Positions 51,878 to 61,197 of a DNA stretch of 64,000 nt are shown piece by piece; the first letter of the stretch is position 1; each line of letters begins with the position of its first letter. Under the pieces are notes generated by a model that ran no database searches, was not told the origin of the DNA, and worked only from the letters and a program-made list of their open reading frames with translations. Source of the DNA: Lentimicrobium sp. (GTDB taxonomy: Bacteria > Bacteroidota > Bacteroidia > Bacteroidales > Lentimicrobiaceae); assembly GCA_024709105.1 (NCBI GenBank), contig JANJXJ010000096.1, positions 1 through 64,000 on the forward strand, written 5' to 3'. A program made the position numbers and the translations under genes.

Positions 51878-54800
51878 ATGAAAAAAGATAAAAATCATGT
51901 TGCCGGCCTGCCCGACCATGGTGTTCAAAACACCCGCGACCTGATCAGATATATAAATCTGAAACTGGCCACCATGGGTAAACCTGTATTTGATGACCGG
52001 GGCTCTTCGGGCGATGAAGCAGTGCTGGCAGATCCTGCCTTTCTGGAACTTACCTCAAACCTCATCACTACATTCAGAAGCCGGACACGACTTGTTTCTG
52101 ATATTTATGCACCTGCCGACAACAGGATACAACAATTTATCAGCGAGTATCTTTCGGATCTTAAGCTTGAAAAAATTCCAAGGCTTCCGAACAATACACT
52201 TGTAAGCGACAAACCGGGAATTGCCAGAGTTCTGAGCCTTCCCCCGCATCAGAACCATTACAGCAACGAACTTGTTGATTCATACAGAATCAGGCAGGGA
52301 GTGCTTCATAATCCGAAAAATGACCGGCGTACTACGCAAGGCTCGTTTCATATTGTTGATGGCGGGCTGCCGGTTCCGGTTGATAAGATAGAAGTACCCA
52401 AAGCGGCATGGCCAAAATTTCTGGAAGCGGCTTTTAATCCACCTGCAGAGCTCAACCGTCTGCCTTTTACATCTGCTCAGAATGAAAAAGCTGAAGTGTT
52501 TGTATCTCTCCTACTGAGGCCGGTGGTTTGTCCTGAAGTAAAAGGAGTGATCAAGCGCAAAACCATGGAAGTTAGGTTTTTCGCACCGGGCAGCCTCGTA
52601 AGTAATGTTGATTTTGTTGAATCCATATTCGGAAATGCCGGCAATCCGTCAAATCCGGCCTGCGATGCTGCACTTGATCCGGAGCACTGGACTGGACACA
52701 CCGGCTGTATTGTACTGGCTCCGCAACTTACCAAGCTTACTAAAAAGGAACTTGGACTTCCGCATTTCAATGATGCAACCGAAAGGCAGATACGCGATGG
52801 CGTTTGCTGGAAAGATGAAAATGAGCTGTACAACGGCGGAAATGCCTTTAAACTCACCTGCCGCGACGAAAGAGGCGTTGTGATTACACTCATTGCCGAC
52901 AACTATTTCGGATATTCCAAAAAGGAGATCAAAACACAAATCAGCTACAGCGCAAATCTTTTTGGGCTTGTAGAAGAGGAGCATTCGGGCGGTGCGATAG
53001 CTTTCAGAAGGAAGAACATCGGAGCCAACTTTAACGGTGCTCTTTTTATGAAAAACCGGCTCAAAAAGAACTTCTATTTCTCTGAAGTTGTAAGTAAGTT
53101 TGGTGAGCTCATGAATCTGCAACCTGAAGGTTATGGTATTGACAAAAATTTCAGCAATATCATTTATATCCCCGAAGATACAGAAATTGATCTTTACAAA
53201 GGTACAGTTCAATGGGATAAGGAAGGACAAAAGCAAACCATTCCCCTCAGGCCTGAGCATTACTACATTTACCCATCGGGCCATAAGTTGCACATGGAAA
53301 AGCATCCTTCGGCGCCATCATGGAGGTTAGTAAGCACTCATGCCAAGGGAACTTTCTGCCATAAGCCCAGCACCGTATCGGGCGGGGGAAAATCAGAAAT
53401 TTCCAAATCTTTACTCAATGCCATCATTTACGGATCATTCTTCGTAGATGATTTTGACAAGGATATGAAGGCAGCTGATGAAATCATTAACAGGAACTAT
53501 TCTGGCCGCTGGAGAAATCCTGAAGAACATAATCCTGTTTCAAGGCCTTTGCTTTCTCCGGAAAGAACCCTGGGCTCTGTAATCAAGTTACTCAATCCAT
53601 CTTCACAATACACCGATGAGTATAATGAGTTTGTAAAATCAATTCCGGCTCATATCAAAGCCCTGGTTTTTTATGTTAAACGCTTCTACAGGCCTGAGCG
53701 TACCAACGACAACTGGAAAGATTATTTTTCGGCCGACGTAATCAACGGGCGCAAGGGACATGAGTTGCTGTTCAACAACCGTAAACTGAGTGCAAGTTAT
53801 CTGAGGGTTGGATTTGCAGGCGACAATTCCTGGTATTTGCATAAACTGAGGTCAGACTTTATTGCTGCTGCCAAAATACAGATGGAAGATGATATTACCG
53901 CTTCCATCACACTGCCAGTCAGAGAGCTCAGGTATCTGAACCCGGTTTACACCAACAGAAGTGTAAAAATTACCGAAAACTGTGAAGAGAAATTCTTTCA
54001 GCGCCCCGACGAAGCCATTCACCGTGGTTACGACAAAGAAACCGAAGCAGATCTTTCGCAAAGGAATAATTTCTGCAGCAATTACGAACCTCTCACAGCA
54101 GAAGATGGGAAACGACTGATTGAAAATGCCATAAACTTCGATCTGTATACCCGTCCCATCAAAAAGCTGATTACTGAAGGCAGTGCCGATACATCAGGAA
54201 ACTATTTCATTACACCTTCACATCCCAGGATTGTAAACGGGGCTCCTTCAAAAAATCCTCGTTACCTGCAGATCCGGCCCGATCTGGTTAATCCAATTGA
54301 TGATCATCTGGCTGAAATCGGTATTCGTTTCAATGAAAGGATACCGTTGAGCGAAACCGTTTTTCATCCCATCAATGCCATACTTCCCGGCAGACGCAAC
54401 AATCCGCCTGAACCTAAAAATGGAATCAGAGGTCTGAGTGTTTACGGACCCATTCATTATCAGGAGCTTCCTGAATTATTTATGGATTTTGTGTGCAGCC
54501 TTACCGGAAAATCGCCATCTACCACAGGTGCCGGAAGTGAAGGTGCTCTTACCAAAGGACCATTTAATATGCTTAGTCCGGTAACCGACCTAAATAATGC
54601 CTTACTGAGCTACATTCTTTCTGATTACCATGCTTTTACATCAGCGGCTGGCTACATTGGAACAGAATCGAGGGTTGATCATGACATTTCCTTATTAATC
54701 CCGGAACTATGGAGCCGAATGGATGTTAAGGACAGAGACCCAAAAAAACTTATTGCAGAAGGCTCACTTGAAAAACTTGAAGATTTTGAATTTGAAGGCA

Positions 54801-55375
54801 AGATGGTATTGGCAAGCCGGCTTGGTTACAGAATTACCGAAAATTTTACCTTCAGCTATCTGAAAAGTATTTTTGATGAACCTCAGGCGGTTTTTACCGA
54901 CAAGATGTTGCGTCCTGAAAAGCAAGACCTTGCTGCATTTGCCGATGGCGTCAATAACATAGTGGAAGCCCAGCAAAGAGTTGCACTCGATTATTTTGCC
55001 GATGGTAGTGCTGAAGCAGCTATCCCTCCTCTTAAAGCATTATTATATATTATGGCTTATGGTTCCTGGGAAGGAAAAACGGCCCTCGATCCGGAGGTGA
55101 GACAAATGTTTGATCGTGAGTATGTGCTTTCGTCGGACTGGTATCAGCAAAGGCTGCTGAGAAAACAGGAAATTGATGTAAACTATCTGACTCAGAGTAT
55201 AGAATATATCCGGGAATTTGTCAGCAGGAGCGAAAACACTGAGTACTCCGAAGCACTGAATCTTTCACAAAGGATAACCGAAATTGAAAAAGAACTCGAA
55301 TATGTGAGTTCTTCAGCCTACATTAACTTTCTTCAGGGAACTATTGGCGCTGATCCTTTGTTCAGGAATAAATAG
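51878..55375 (+). CDS. Large cytoplasmic protein resembling pyrophosphate-type phosphoenolpyruvate carboxykinase
   Basis: 1165 residues (~130 kDa), no signal or membrane span. Recalled similarity, not searched: the length, the stretch RFFAPGSLVSNVDFVESIFGN, EHWTGHTGCIVLAP, CWKDENELYNGG and IADNYFGYSKKE, and a phosphate-loop-like CHKPSTVSGGGKSE (Gly502-Gly504, Lys505, Ser506) match what is known of PPi-PEPCK, which interconverts oxaloacetate plus PPi with PEP, CO2 and Pi. It is ~2x the size of ATP- or GTP-PEPCK. No CO2-fixation or glycolytic gene is adjacent. If the family call is wrong, it is an uncharacterised large enzyme. Strong terminator follows. Confidence 0.6.
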   Translation: MKKDKNHVAGLPDHGVQNTRDLIRYINLKLATMGKPVFDDRGSSGDEAVLADPAFLELTSNLITTFRSRTRLVSDIYAPADNRIQQFISEYLSDLKLEKIPRLPNNTLVSDKPGIARVLSLPPHQNHYSNELVDSYRIRQGVLHNPKNDRRTTQGSFHIVDGGLPVPVDKIEVPKAAWPKFLEAAFNPPAELNRLPFTSAQNEKAEVFVSLLLRPVVCPEVKGVIKRKTMEVRFFAPGSLVSNVDFVESIFGNAGNPSNPACDAALDPEHWTGHTGCIVLAPQLTKLTKKELGLPHFNDATERQIRDGVCWKDENELYNGGNAFKLTCRDERGVVITLIADNYFGYSKKEIKTQISYSANLFGLVEEEHSGGAIAFRRKNIGANFNGALFMKNRLKKNFYFSEVVSKFGELMNLQPEGYGIDKNFSNIIYIPEDTEIDLYKGTVQWDKEGQKQTIPLRPEHYYIYPSGHKLHMEKHPSAPSWRLVSTHAKGTFCHKPSTVSGGGKSEISKSLLNAIIYGSFFVDDFDKDMKAADEIINRNYSGRWRNPEEHNPVSRPLLSPERTLGSVIKLLNPSSQYTDEYNEFVKSIPAHIKALVFYVKRFYRPERTNDNWKDYFSADVINGRKGHELLFNNRKLSASYLRVGFAGDNSWYLHKLRSDFIAAAKIQMEDDITASITLPVRELRYLNPVYTNRSVKITENCEEKFFQRPDEAIHRGYDKETEADLSQRNNFCSNYEPLTAEDGKRLIENAINFDLYTRPIKKLITEGSADTSGNYFITPSHPRIVNGAPSKNPRYLQIRPDLVNPIDDHLAEIGIRFNERIPLSETVFHPINAILPGRRNNPPEPKNGIRGLSVYGPIHYQELPELFMDFVCSLTGKSPSTTGAGSEGALTKGPFNMLSPVTDLNNALLSYILSDYHAFTSAAGYIGTESRVDHDISLLIPELWSRMDVKDRDPKKLIAEGSLEKLEDFEFEGKMVLASRLGYRITENFTFSYLKSIFDEPQAVFTDKMLRPEKQDLAAFADGVNNIVEAQQRVALDYFADGSAEAAIPPLKALLYIMAYGSWEGKTALDPEVRQMFDREYVLSSDWYQQRLLRKQEIDVNYLTQSIEYIREFVSRSENTEYSEALNLSQRITEIEKELEYVSSSAYINFLQGTIGADPLFRNK

Positions 55376-55399
55376 AAATAATCACCAGACAAAAATTGA

Positions 55400-55440
55400 A
55401 GAGGCTCAACCCCGGGAAACCGGAAGCTGAGCCTCTTTTT
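55400..55440. terminator. Terminator between convergent genes
   Basis: AGAGGCTCA (55400-55408) pairs with TGAGCCTCT (55428-55436), with a CCCGG/CCGG inner stem, followed by a T-run; A-rich sequence before it gives a partial T-tract on the minus strand as well. Confidence 0.9.
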
Positions 55441-55471
55441 ATTATAAAACTAAACTGTAATCGGTTTATAA

Positions 55472-58400
55472 TCAATTAAAAACATCCTTAAGATCTTCCG
55501 GAATAATCATTCTGGTTTTCAGATCTTCGAGCATTTCTTTCTGATTGTAACGGTCGGCATATTCCCATATTCTGGCAAGCACTGCATAAGCCTGCATGGA
55601 ATCTTCGTGGTAGAAGCTTGCAAATTCAGGGCTCACAGCATTGTAATAATTCAGATTTTCAATGTACACATTGGCCAGTGTTGTGAGGAAATCATTGCCT
55701 TTATCAGGTGCTCCTGCGTCATAATACACTTCTGCCATTGGCAGCATGTAGTAGTCAAAGGTGATTTTATTGTTCGGAAACTCAGCAATACAACGATCGG
55801 CAACAGCAATGGCTTCGGTATTTTTTCCCTTGCGCTGCAGTGCTTTGGCCAATCTGAGATAACTCTGCCGTGGCATCAGTGAGTTGCGATAACTTTCAGG
55901 GTCAACATGTACGCCCGGTTTATTCAGATTACCCCATTTGCTCTTGTTCATGAGTATATCATAACTTGCAACATCGTCAACTCCGCCAAGACCGGGAGCA
56001 TAATCTTCAGCCAGAACAGGGATAAATTTATAAACAATGCCTGTCTGGTGACAATATTTGTCAATATCCAGCACTTTGCTTACACTGCTTGGACTGGCAA
56101 AATACAATGGACGATCCCAATCCTGAGTAGCAAGAAAATCAAGAAGCATCAGGTCGTTTTTATAAATATAGTTAGCTTTTACATCCCATTCAATAACCGG
56201 TACAATTCTGTCGGCCATGTATGAAGGAACAATACCTGAAGCAACGGCTTTGGCTGAATCAACAGTAAGTTTCAGTCTTTTGGTGGGGAAGAAATTAATC
56301 TTTTTACCGGACTGAAGTGCAACTTTGCTCCTGTCTGACTCATCGGCAATGAAGTTAATCAGTTGTTTAAGTTCAACCCTTTCCTTAATTTCACCTCGGG
56401 TAAAGTGAGGGATGTACTCATTAACACCTTTATTATACTGTTCAGGGGTAAGAGTAAATTTGAGCGGCTCTGAATCGTAAATTTTGCGTGCCAGCTGGTG
56501 AACATACCAATCGCCTGAGGAAAGCATGTAGTTGACCACTCTGATGTCAGTTCTCACACCTTCAACTTCCTGAGCATACCAGAGCGGAAAAGTATCATTA
56601 TCTCCATTGGTAATTAAAACTGCATTCGGAGCACATGAGTTCAGGTAATTGTATGCAAAATCGCGGGCTGCATATTTATCTGAGCGATCGTGGTCGTCCC
56701 AGTTTTCGGCTGCCATAATCCCCGGAACCAGAACTAAACAAACAGCAGTGGCTGATCCTGCAGCAAGCACATCATTAAGCTTAAGTTTTTTGGTGAGAGC
56801 ATCCCAAAGGGCTATAACACCAAGTCCAATCCAGATGGCAAAGGCGTAAAAAGATCCTGCATAGGCATAATCCCGTTCACGTGGCTGGAAAGGAGTTTGG
56901 TTGAGATAAATTACTATGGCCAGTCCGGTCATAAAGAACAGCAATGCAACAATCAGCCCGTCTTTATAGTTTTTGTTGAAATGGAATAACATACCCACCA
57001 CACCAAGCAGAAGAGGCAACAGGTAATAGGTGTTGCGGGCCGGGCTTTGCATACCCTGAGGCAGGTCTGTCTGTTTGCCTAATCGCATTTCGTCGAGGAA
57101 TTTTATTCCACTCAGCCAGTTGCCATTTTGTATGCCACCATGACCCTGAGTATCGTTTTGCCGGCCGGCAAAATTCCACATAAAATACCTGAAATACATG
57201 TGCCCGAGCTGGTATCTGAAGAAAAACCTCAGGTTCTCTCCCATTGTTGGCCTGATAATGGTTTCAGGCTCTCCATTATTATTGATGGCTTGAATGGGAA
57301 TCCCCTGAACTTTGCCCCAACTCTTATATGCCCTCACATGGTTTTCCTGAGGGCTGTACATCCTGGGGAAAATGGTGGTGAATCTGGGATCAAAATTCGC
57401 TACGTCATTTTCGCGTGTATCGGTAATAATATACTTTCCTGCTTTTTTGTCGCGAACATATATTGGAGACCCATCGCTGTAGGGATCCTGCGGGTCGAGC
57501 GGTGCACTGTAATATTGTCCGCTGAACAAAGGCCAGGTACCGTATTGCTCACGATTCAGATAAGATAGCAAACTGATTGCATCATCAGGATTGTTCTCAT
57601 TAATCGGAGTGTTGGTATTTGCTCTGATAACCAGCATGATAAATGAAGAATACCCGATCAGGATAAAGGTAAGCGATAGCAAGGCCGTATTGGCAATGAG
57701 GTTTCCTTTGCGGTGGGTGTAACGCAAGCCAAAAACAAGGCCGGCAGTGAGCAGCAGGAAGTAAACAATGGTGCCGGAATTAAATGGCAATCCAAGGGAA
57801 TTTACAAAAAGAAGCTCAAACCGGGCTGATAAATCTACCACCCAGGGGATAATGATGTACATTATAATTGCCAGCAACAAAACCGAAGTAGCACCGGTTA
57901 TAATAATTCCCCTGGTGGTAGCTTTGTACTTTTTGAAATAATATACATATGCAATTGCCGGAATAGCCAGCAAGTTAAGCAAGTGAACACCAATTGACAA
58001 GCCAACCAGGTAAGCTATAAAAACTATCCATCTTATGGAATGTTTCTGATCTGCAGCTTCTTCCCACTTAAGGATAGCCCAGAATACAACAGCTGTAAAG
58101 AAGGAAGACATAGCATACACTTCGCCTTCGACTGCCGAAAACCAGAATGAATCGGTAAATGTATAGGTAAGCGCTCCAACCAGACCACTTCCCAACACCA
58201 CCCACATCTGACCATTGGTCATATCACCTTCAGCTTTTACCAATTTTATAGCCAGGCGGGTAATAGTCCAGAAGAGGAACAAAATGGTAAAGGCACTCAC
58301 CAGGCCCGACATAAAGTTAATCATCAAAGCTACCTGAGATGTATCGCCAAAGGCAAACAAGGAGAAAAATCTTCCGGCCATCTGAAAGAGCGGTGCTCCC

Positions 58401-58552
58401 GGCGGATGCCCAACCTGAAGTTTATAGGCTGTGGCAATGTACTCTCCGCAATCCCACCAACTGGCTGTTGGCTCAAGCGTGAGGGTGTAAACAATCAGGG
58501 CGATGGCAAAACTTACCCAGCCGAAGATGTTGTTTAGTTTTTTGTAATTCAT
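55472..58552 (-). CDS. DUF2723 membrane protein (GT117-like, TMEM260-related)
   Basis: 1026 residues. The N-terminus has the family signature TLEPTASWWDCGEYIATAYKLQVGHPPGAPLFQ followed by about a dozen membrane spans; the acidic DCGE in the first loop fits a GT-C-type glycosyltransferase. The central region is periplasmic and the last ~250 residues contain TPR-like helices (LRLAKALQRKGKNTEAIAVADRC). Human TMEM260, a protein O-mannosyltransferase, belongs to the same superfamily, so a role in protein or glycan glycosylation across the inner membrane is plausible, but the donor and acceptor are unknown. Confidence 0.8.
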   Translation of the reverse strand: MNYKKLNNIFGWVSFAIALIVYTLTLEPTASWWDCGEYIATAYKLQVGHPPGAPLFQMAGRFFSLFAFGDTSQVALMINFMSGLVSAFTILFLFWTITRLAIKLVKAEGDMTNGQMWVVLGSGLVGALTYTFTDSFWFSAVEGEVYAMSSFFTAVVFWAILKWEEAADQKHSIRWIVFIAYLVGLSIGVHLLNLLAIPAIAYVYYFKKYKATTRGIIITGATSVLLLAIIMYIIIPWVVDLSARFELLFVNSLGLPFNSGTIVYFLLLTAGLVFGLRYTHRKGNLIANTALLSLTFILIGYSSFIMLVIRANTNTPINENNPDDAISLLSYLNREQYGTWPLFSGQYYSAPLDPQDPYSDGSPIYVRDKKAGKYIITDTRENDVANFDPRFTTIFPRMYSPQENHVRAYKSWGKVQGIPIQAINNNGEPETIIRPTMGENLRFFFRYQLGHMYFRYFMWNFAGRQNDTQGHGGIQNGNWLSGIKFLDEMRLGKQTDLPQGMQSPARNTYYLLPLLLGVVGMLFHFNKNYKDGLIVALLFFMTGLAIVIYLNQTPFQPRERDYAYAGSFYAFAIWIGLGVIALWDALTKKLKLNDVLAAGSATAVCLVLVPGIMAAENWDDHDRSDKYAARDFAYNYLNSCAPNAVLITNGDNDTFPLWYAQEVEGVRTDIRVVNYMLSSGDWYVHQLARKIYDSEPLKFTLTPEQYNKGVNEYIPHFTRGEIKERVELKQLINFIADESDRSKVALQSGKKINFFPTKRLKLTVDSAKAVASGIVPSYMADRIVPVIEWDVKANYIYKNDLMLLDFLATQDWDRPLYFASPSSVSKVLDIDKYCHQTGIVYKFIPVLAEDYAPGLGGVDDVASYDILMNKSKWGNLNKPGVHVDPESYRNSLMPRQSYLRLAKALQRKGKNTEAIAVADRCIAEFPNNKITFDYYMLPMAEVYYDAGAPDKGNDFLTTLANVYIENLNYYNAVSPEFASFYHEDSMQAYAVLARIWEYADRYNQKEMLEDLKTRMIIPEDLKDVFN

Positions 58553-59153
58553 TACTGGAGAATTATTTATGTAAATAATGGTAATATGCGGTTACAAAAA
58601 ATCAAATGGAAACTACCTGACAGGTTAATAAGTCAGAACCGTCCAAATCCTGTTGCTCAATTTAAAGCACAAGGCGCTGCGAAGTTAGTGAATTTAGAAT
58701 AACGTTAATTGGCATACTATTATTAAATAATGTTAAGGAATTGAAAAGTTTAGTATCATTGTATGACATTAATCTACAATATATTATTGAAATATCCCGG
58801 TAATTTAGCCTTCTGCTGATATAAAAACAGATAATACTTTATAATTCAGGTCTTCTAAAAATTGGTCATTTCTCGATTAAATGATCAAGGTGGATTCAGG
58901 TATAATACAGTGCAAACAAGCCTGAAAATTCTAATCAATTATTATTTTTATCTGAGTTAAAGAATAAGTTGTACCTAAAAATAGAAATCAGTAAAGTTAA
59001 AATTATTGTATTACGTTGTTATTCAACAATATAAATGTAACTAATTTTAACATAAGACACTATACTTTTGTGTGTTTTCAGCGATAAAATTAATTTCTGC
59101 AAAGAAAAACTTAAAATTCGCTTAAAAAAATTTTCGCAAATCAAAAAAATGCC
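58553..59153. other. Gene-free AT-rich intergenic region
   Basis: About 600 bp without a credible gene or repeat. It contains several A/T runs and possible weak -7-like boxes but no convincing promoter apart from the one that ends it (59154). Small RNAs cannot be excluded. Confidence 0.4.
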
Positions 59154-59161
59154 TATTTTTG
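59154..59161 (+). promoter_or_regulatory. -7 box of tRNA-Gln
   Basis: TATTTTTG (TAnnTTTG), 20 bp before the tRNA; TTTTCG at 59131-59136 is a near -33 match at the right distance. Confidence 0.55.
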
Positions 59162-59181
59162 CACACCTTTTACAGGGATTC

Positions 59182-59252
59182 TGTCCGATGGTGTAAAGGC
59201 AGCACAAGAGATTTTGGTTCTCTTGGTCTAGGTTCGAATCCTGGTCGGACAA
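59182..59252 (+). tRNA. tRNA-Gln (anticodon TTG)
   Basis: A complete cloverleaf: acceptor TGTCCGA (59182-59188) pairs with TCGGACA (59245-59251); D-arm GTG...CAC; anticodon stem AGAGA/TCTCT around loop TTTTGGT, giving anticodon TTG (59214-59216, decodes CAA); T-arm with GGTTCGAATCC. The CCA end is not encoded. Confidence 0.95.
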
Positions 59253-59352
59253 CATTAAAAAACAATCACCCCGCTGCGATAATTCGCGCGTACTCAATGG
59301 TGAAACTAAGTTGAGGGGACTGAATTGTCCCCTCTTTTATTACATCGCAAAA

Positions 59353-59802
59353 ATGATTGAAAAAGACGCCATTACCCGTGAAGTTGAGTCGGTTTTAGCT
59401 GAAACTGACAAATTTGTGGTCGAAATCAAGGTGAAAGCCGGCAATCGCATCACCGTTCTTCTCGACAGCGATACCAGCATTTCCATCGATGATTGTATTG
59501 CCGTTACCCGGCATATTGAGTCTGTTTTTGACCGCGAAACCGAGGACTACGACCTGATTGTTTCCTCGGCAGGAATCGATCAGCCTTACAAACTACTCAG
59601 GCAATACATCAAAAATGTTGGCCGCGAGGTTGAAGTTACCCTGAAAGATGGCAGCATTTTTACCGGCAAACTTACATCGGCCGATGCTGAGAAAATATCG
59701 GTTTACCGGAAGACCAAAGTTAAAAAAGTTGAAACTGAAGAAACAAGGGAAATTCCCTTTGCAGAAATAAAGCAAACCAAAGAGGTTATCTCTTTCAAAT
59801 AA
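59353..59802 (+). CDS. rimP: Ribosome maturation factor RimP
   Basis: 149 residues from ATG 59353. Layout KDAITREVESVLAETDKFVVEIKVK and IDDCIAVTRHIESVFDRE, then VSSAGIDQPYKLLRQYIKNVG, the RimP signature (SSPGxDRPL is SSAGIDQPY here), ending in the beta-barrel part. RimP acts in early 30S assembly. It begins the rimP-nusA-infB cluster, the standard gene order. Confidence 0.92.
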   Translation: MIEKDAITREVESVLAETDKFVVEIKVKAGNRITVLLDSDTSISIDDCIAVTRHIESVFDRETEDYDLIVSSAGIDQPYKLLRQYIKNVGREVEVTLKDGSIFTGKLTSADAEKISVYRKTKVKKVETEETREIPFAEIKQTKEVISFK

Positions 59803-59838
59803 ACAAACAAAACAACGATTACCAAGAACACCGAAGCA

Positions 59839-61074
59839 ATGGAACATATCAATTTAGTCGAAACCTTCTCCGAATTTAAGGAGTTTAAAAACATCGACCG
59901 CGAAACCATGATGCGCATCATCGAGGATGTTTTCAGGCATATGCTCATCAAAAAATACGGCTCCGACGAAAATTTCAATGTCATTGTCAATATTGACAAG
60001 GGTGACCTTGAAATCTGGCGTAACCGTGAGATTGTGGAAGACGGTGAAGTTGAGGACGAAAACAAACAAATTGAATATTCCGAGGCTATTAAAATAGAGC
60101 CCGATTTTGAGGTTGGTGAAGAAGTATCGGAAGAGGTTAAAATGAAAGACTTCGGCCGCCGCGAAATTCTTACCATCAGACAGAACCTGATGTCAAAAAT
60201 TCAGGAGTACGAAAAAGATAACGTTTTCAAAAAATACAAGGAACGTATCGGCGAAATCATTACCGGTGAAGTATATCAGGTTTGGAAAAAGGAAATTCTT
60301 GTGCTCGATGACGAATACATTGAACTAACCTTGCCCCGTTCGGAGCAAATTCCTTCTGACTTCTACCGCAAAGGTGATACCATCCGTGCAGTTGTTAACA
60401 GGGTGGATATGAGAAACAACTCTCCGGTAATCATCTTATCAAGAACAGCACCTGCTTTTCTCGAAAGACTTTTTGAACAGGAAGTACCTGAAGTTTACGA
60501 TGGTTTAATCACCATTCGCAATATTGTGAGGGTTCCTGGAGAAAGAGCAAAAATAGCAGTTGAAAGCTACGACGACCGAATTGATCCGGTAGGCGCTTGT
60601 GTAGGTATGAAAGGTTCACGTATTCATGGAATCGTAAGAGAACTGCGTAACGAAAATATTGACGTTATCAACTTTACCAACAATCCATCGCTTTACATAA
60701 CACGAGCTTTGAGTCCTGCAAAAATTTCGTCAATCACCATAAACGAAGGCGAAAAAAGGGCAGATGTGTTCATGAAACCCGATCAGGTTTCACTCGCTAT
60801 TGGAAAAGGTGGCTATAATATTAAACTGGCCAGCAAACTTACAGGCTACGAAATTGATGTTTATCGTGACACTGATATTGACAATGAAGATGTTGATATT
60901 CAGGAATTTAACGATGAGATTGATCAGTGGATTATTGATGAGTTTAAAGCCATTGGTTGCGATACCGCCCGCAGCGTGCTTGATTTGAGCATAGAAGAGC
61001 TGGTTAACCGCACCGACCTTGAGGAGGAAACCATAAAAGAGGTGGTGAGGATTCTCAGGGCTGAATTTGAATAA
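59839..61074 (+). CDS. nusA: Transcription termination/antitermination factor NusA
   Basis: 411 residues, N-terminal RNAP-binding domain, S1 domain (~135-200, GEIITGEVYQVWKKEIL), KH1 with VGACVGMKGSRIHGIVREL and KH2 with SLAIGKGGYNIKLASKLTG. A C-terminal ~65-residue helical region follows. It modulates pausing, termination and antitermination. The 36 bp gap after rimP indicates co-transcription. Confidence 0.95.
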   Translation: MEHINLVETFSEFKEFKNIDRETMMRIIEDVFRHMLIKKYGSDENFNVIVNIDKGDLEIWRNREIVEDGEVEDENKQIEYSEAIKIEPDFEVGEEVSEEVKMKDFGRREILTIRQNLMSKIQEYEKDNVFKKYKERIGEIITGEVYQVWKKEILVLDDEYIELTLPRSEQIPSDFYRKGDTIRAVVNRVDMRNNSPVIILSRTAPAFLERLFEQEVPEVYDGLITIRNIVRVPGERAKIAVESYDDRIDPVGACVGMKGSRIHGIVRELRNENIDVINFTNNPSLYITRALSPAKISSITINEGEKRADVFMKPDQVSLAIGKGGYNIKLASKLTGYEIDVYRDTDIDNEDVDIQEFNDEIDQWIIDEFKAIGCDTARSVLDLSIEELVNRTDLEEETIKEVVRILRAEFE

Positions 61075-61197
61075 ATGCTTACGCAAAATTATTGTTCACG
61101 CGGATAATTCCGGAATACTAAGGGTTTGGAGAACATTTTTAGCGAATTTTTACAGAAAATCCGTAGCAGCAAACGGATAATAACATCAAACTACAAC

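Noticed and set aside
59019-59297. 92-residue minus-strand reading frame over tRNA-Gln
   Set aside because: It is the antisense translation of the tRNA (the SDQDSNLDQENQ pattern is the usual antisense-tRNA artefact).
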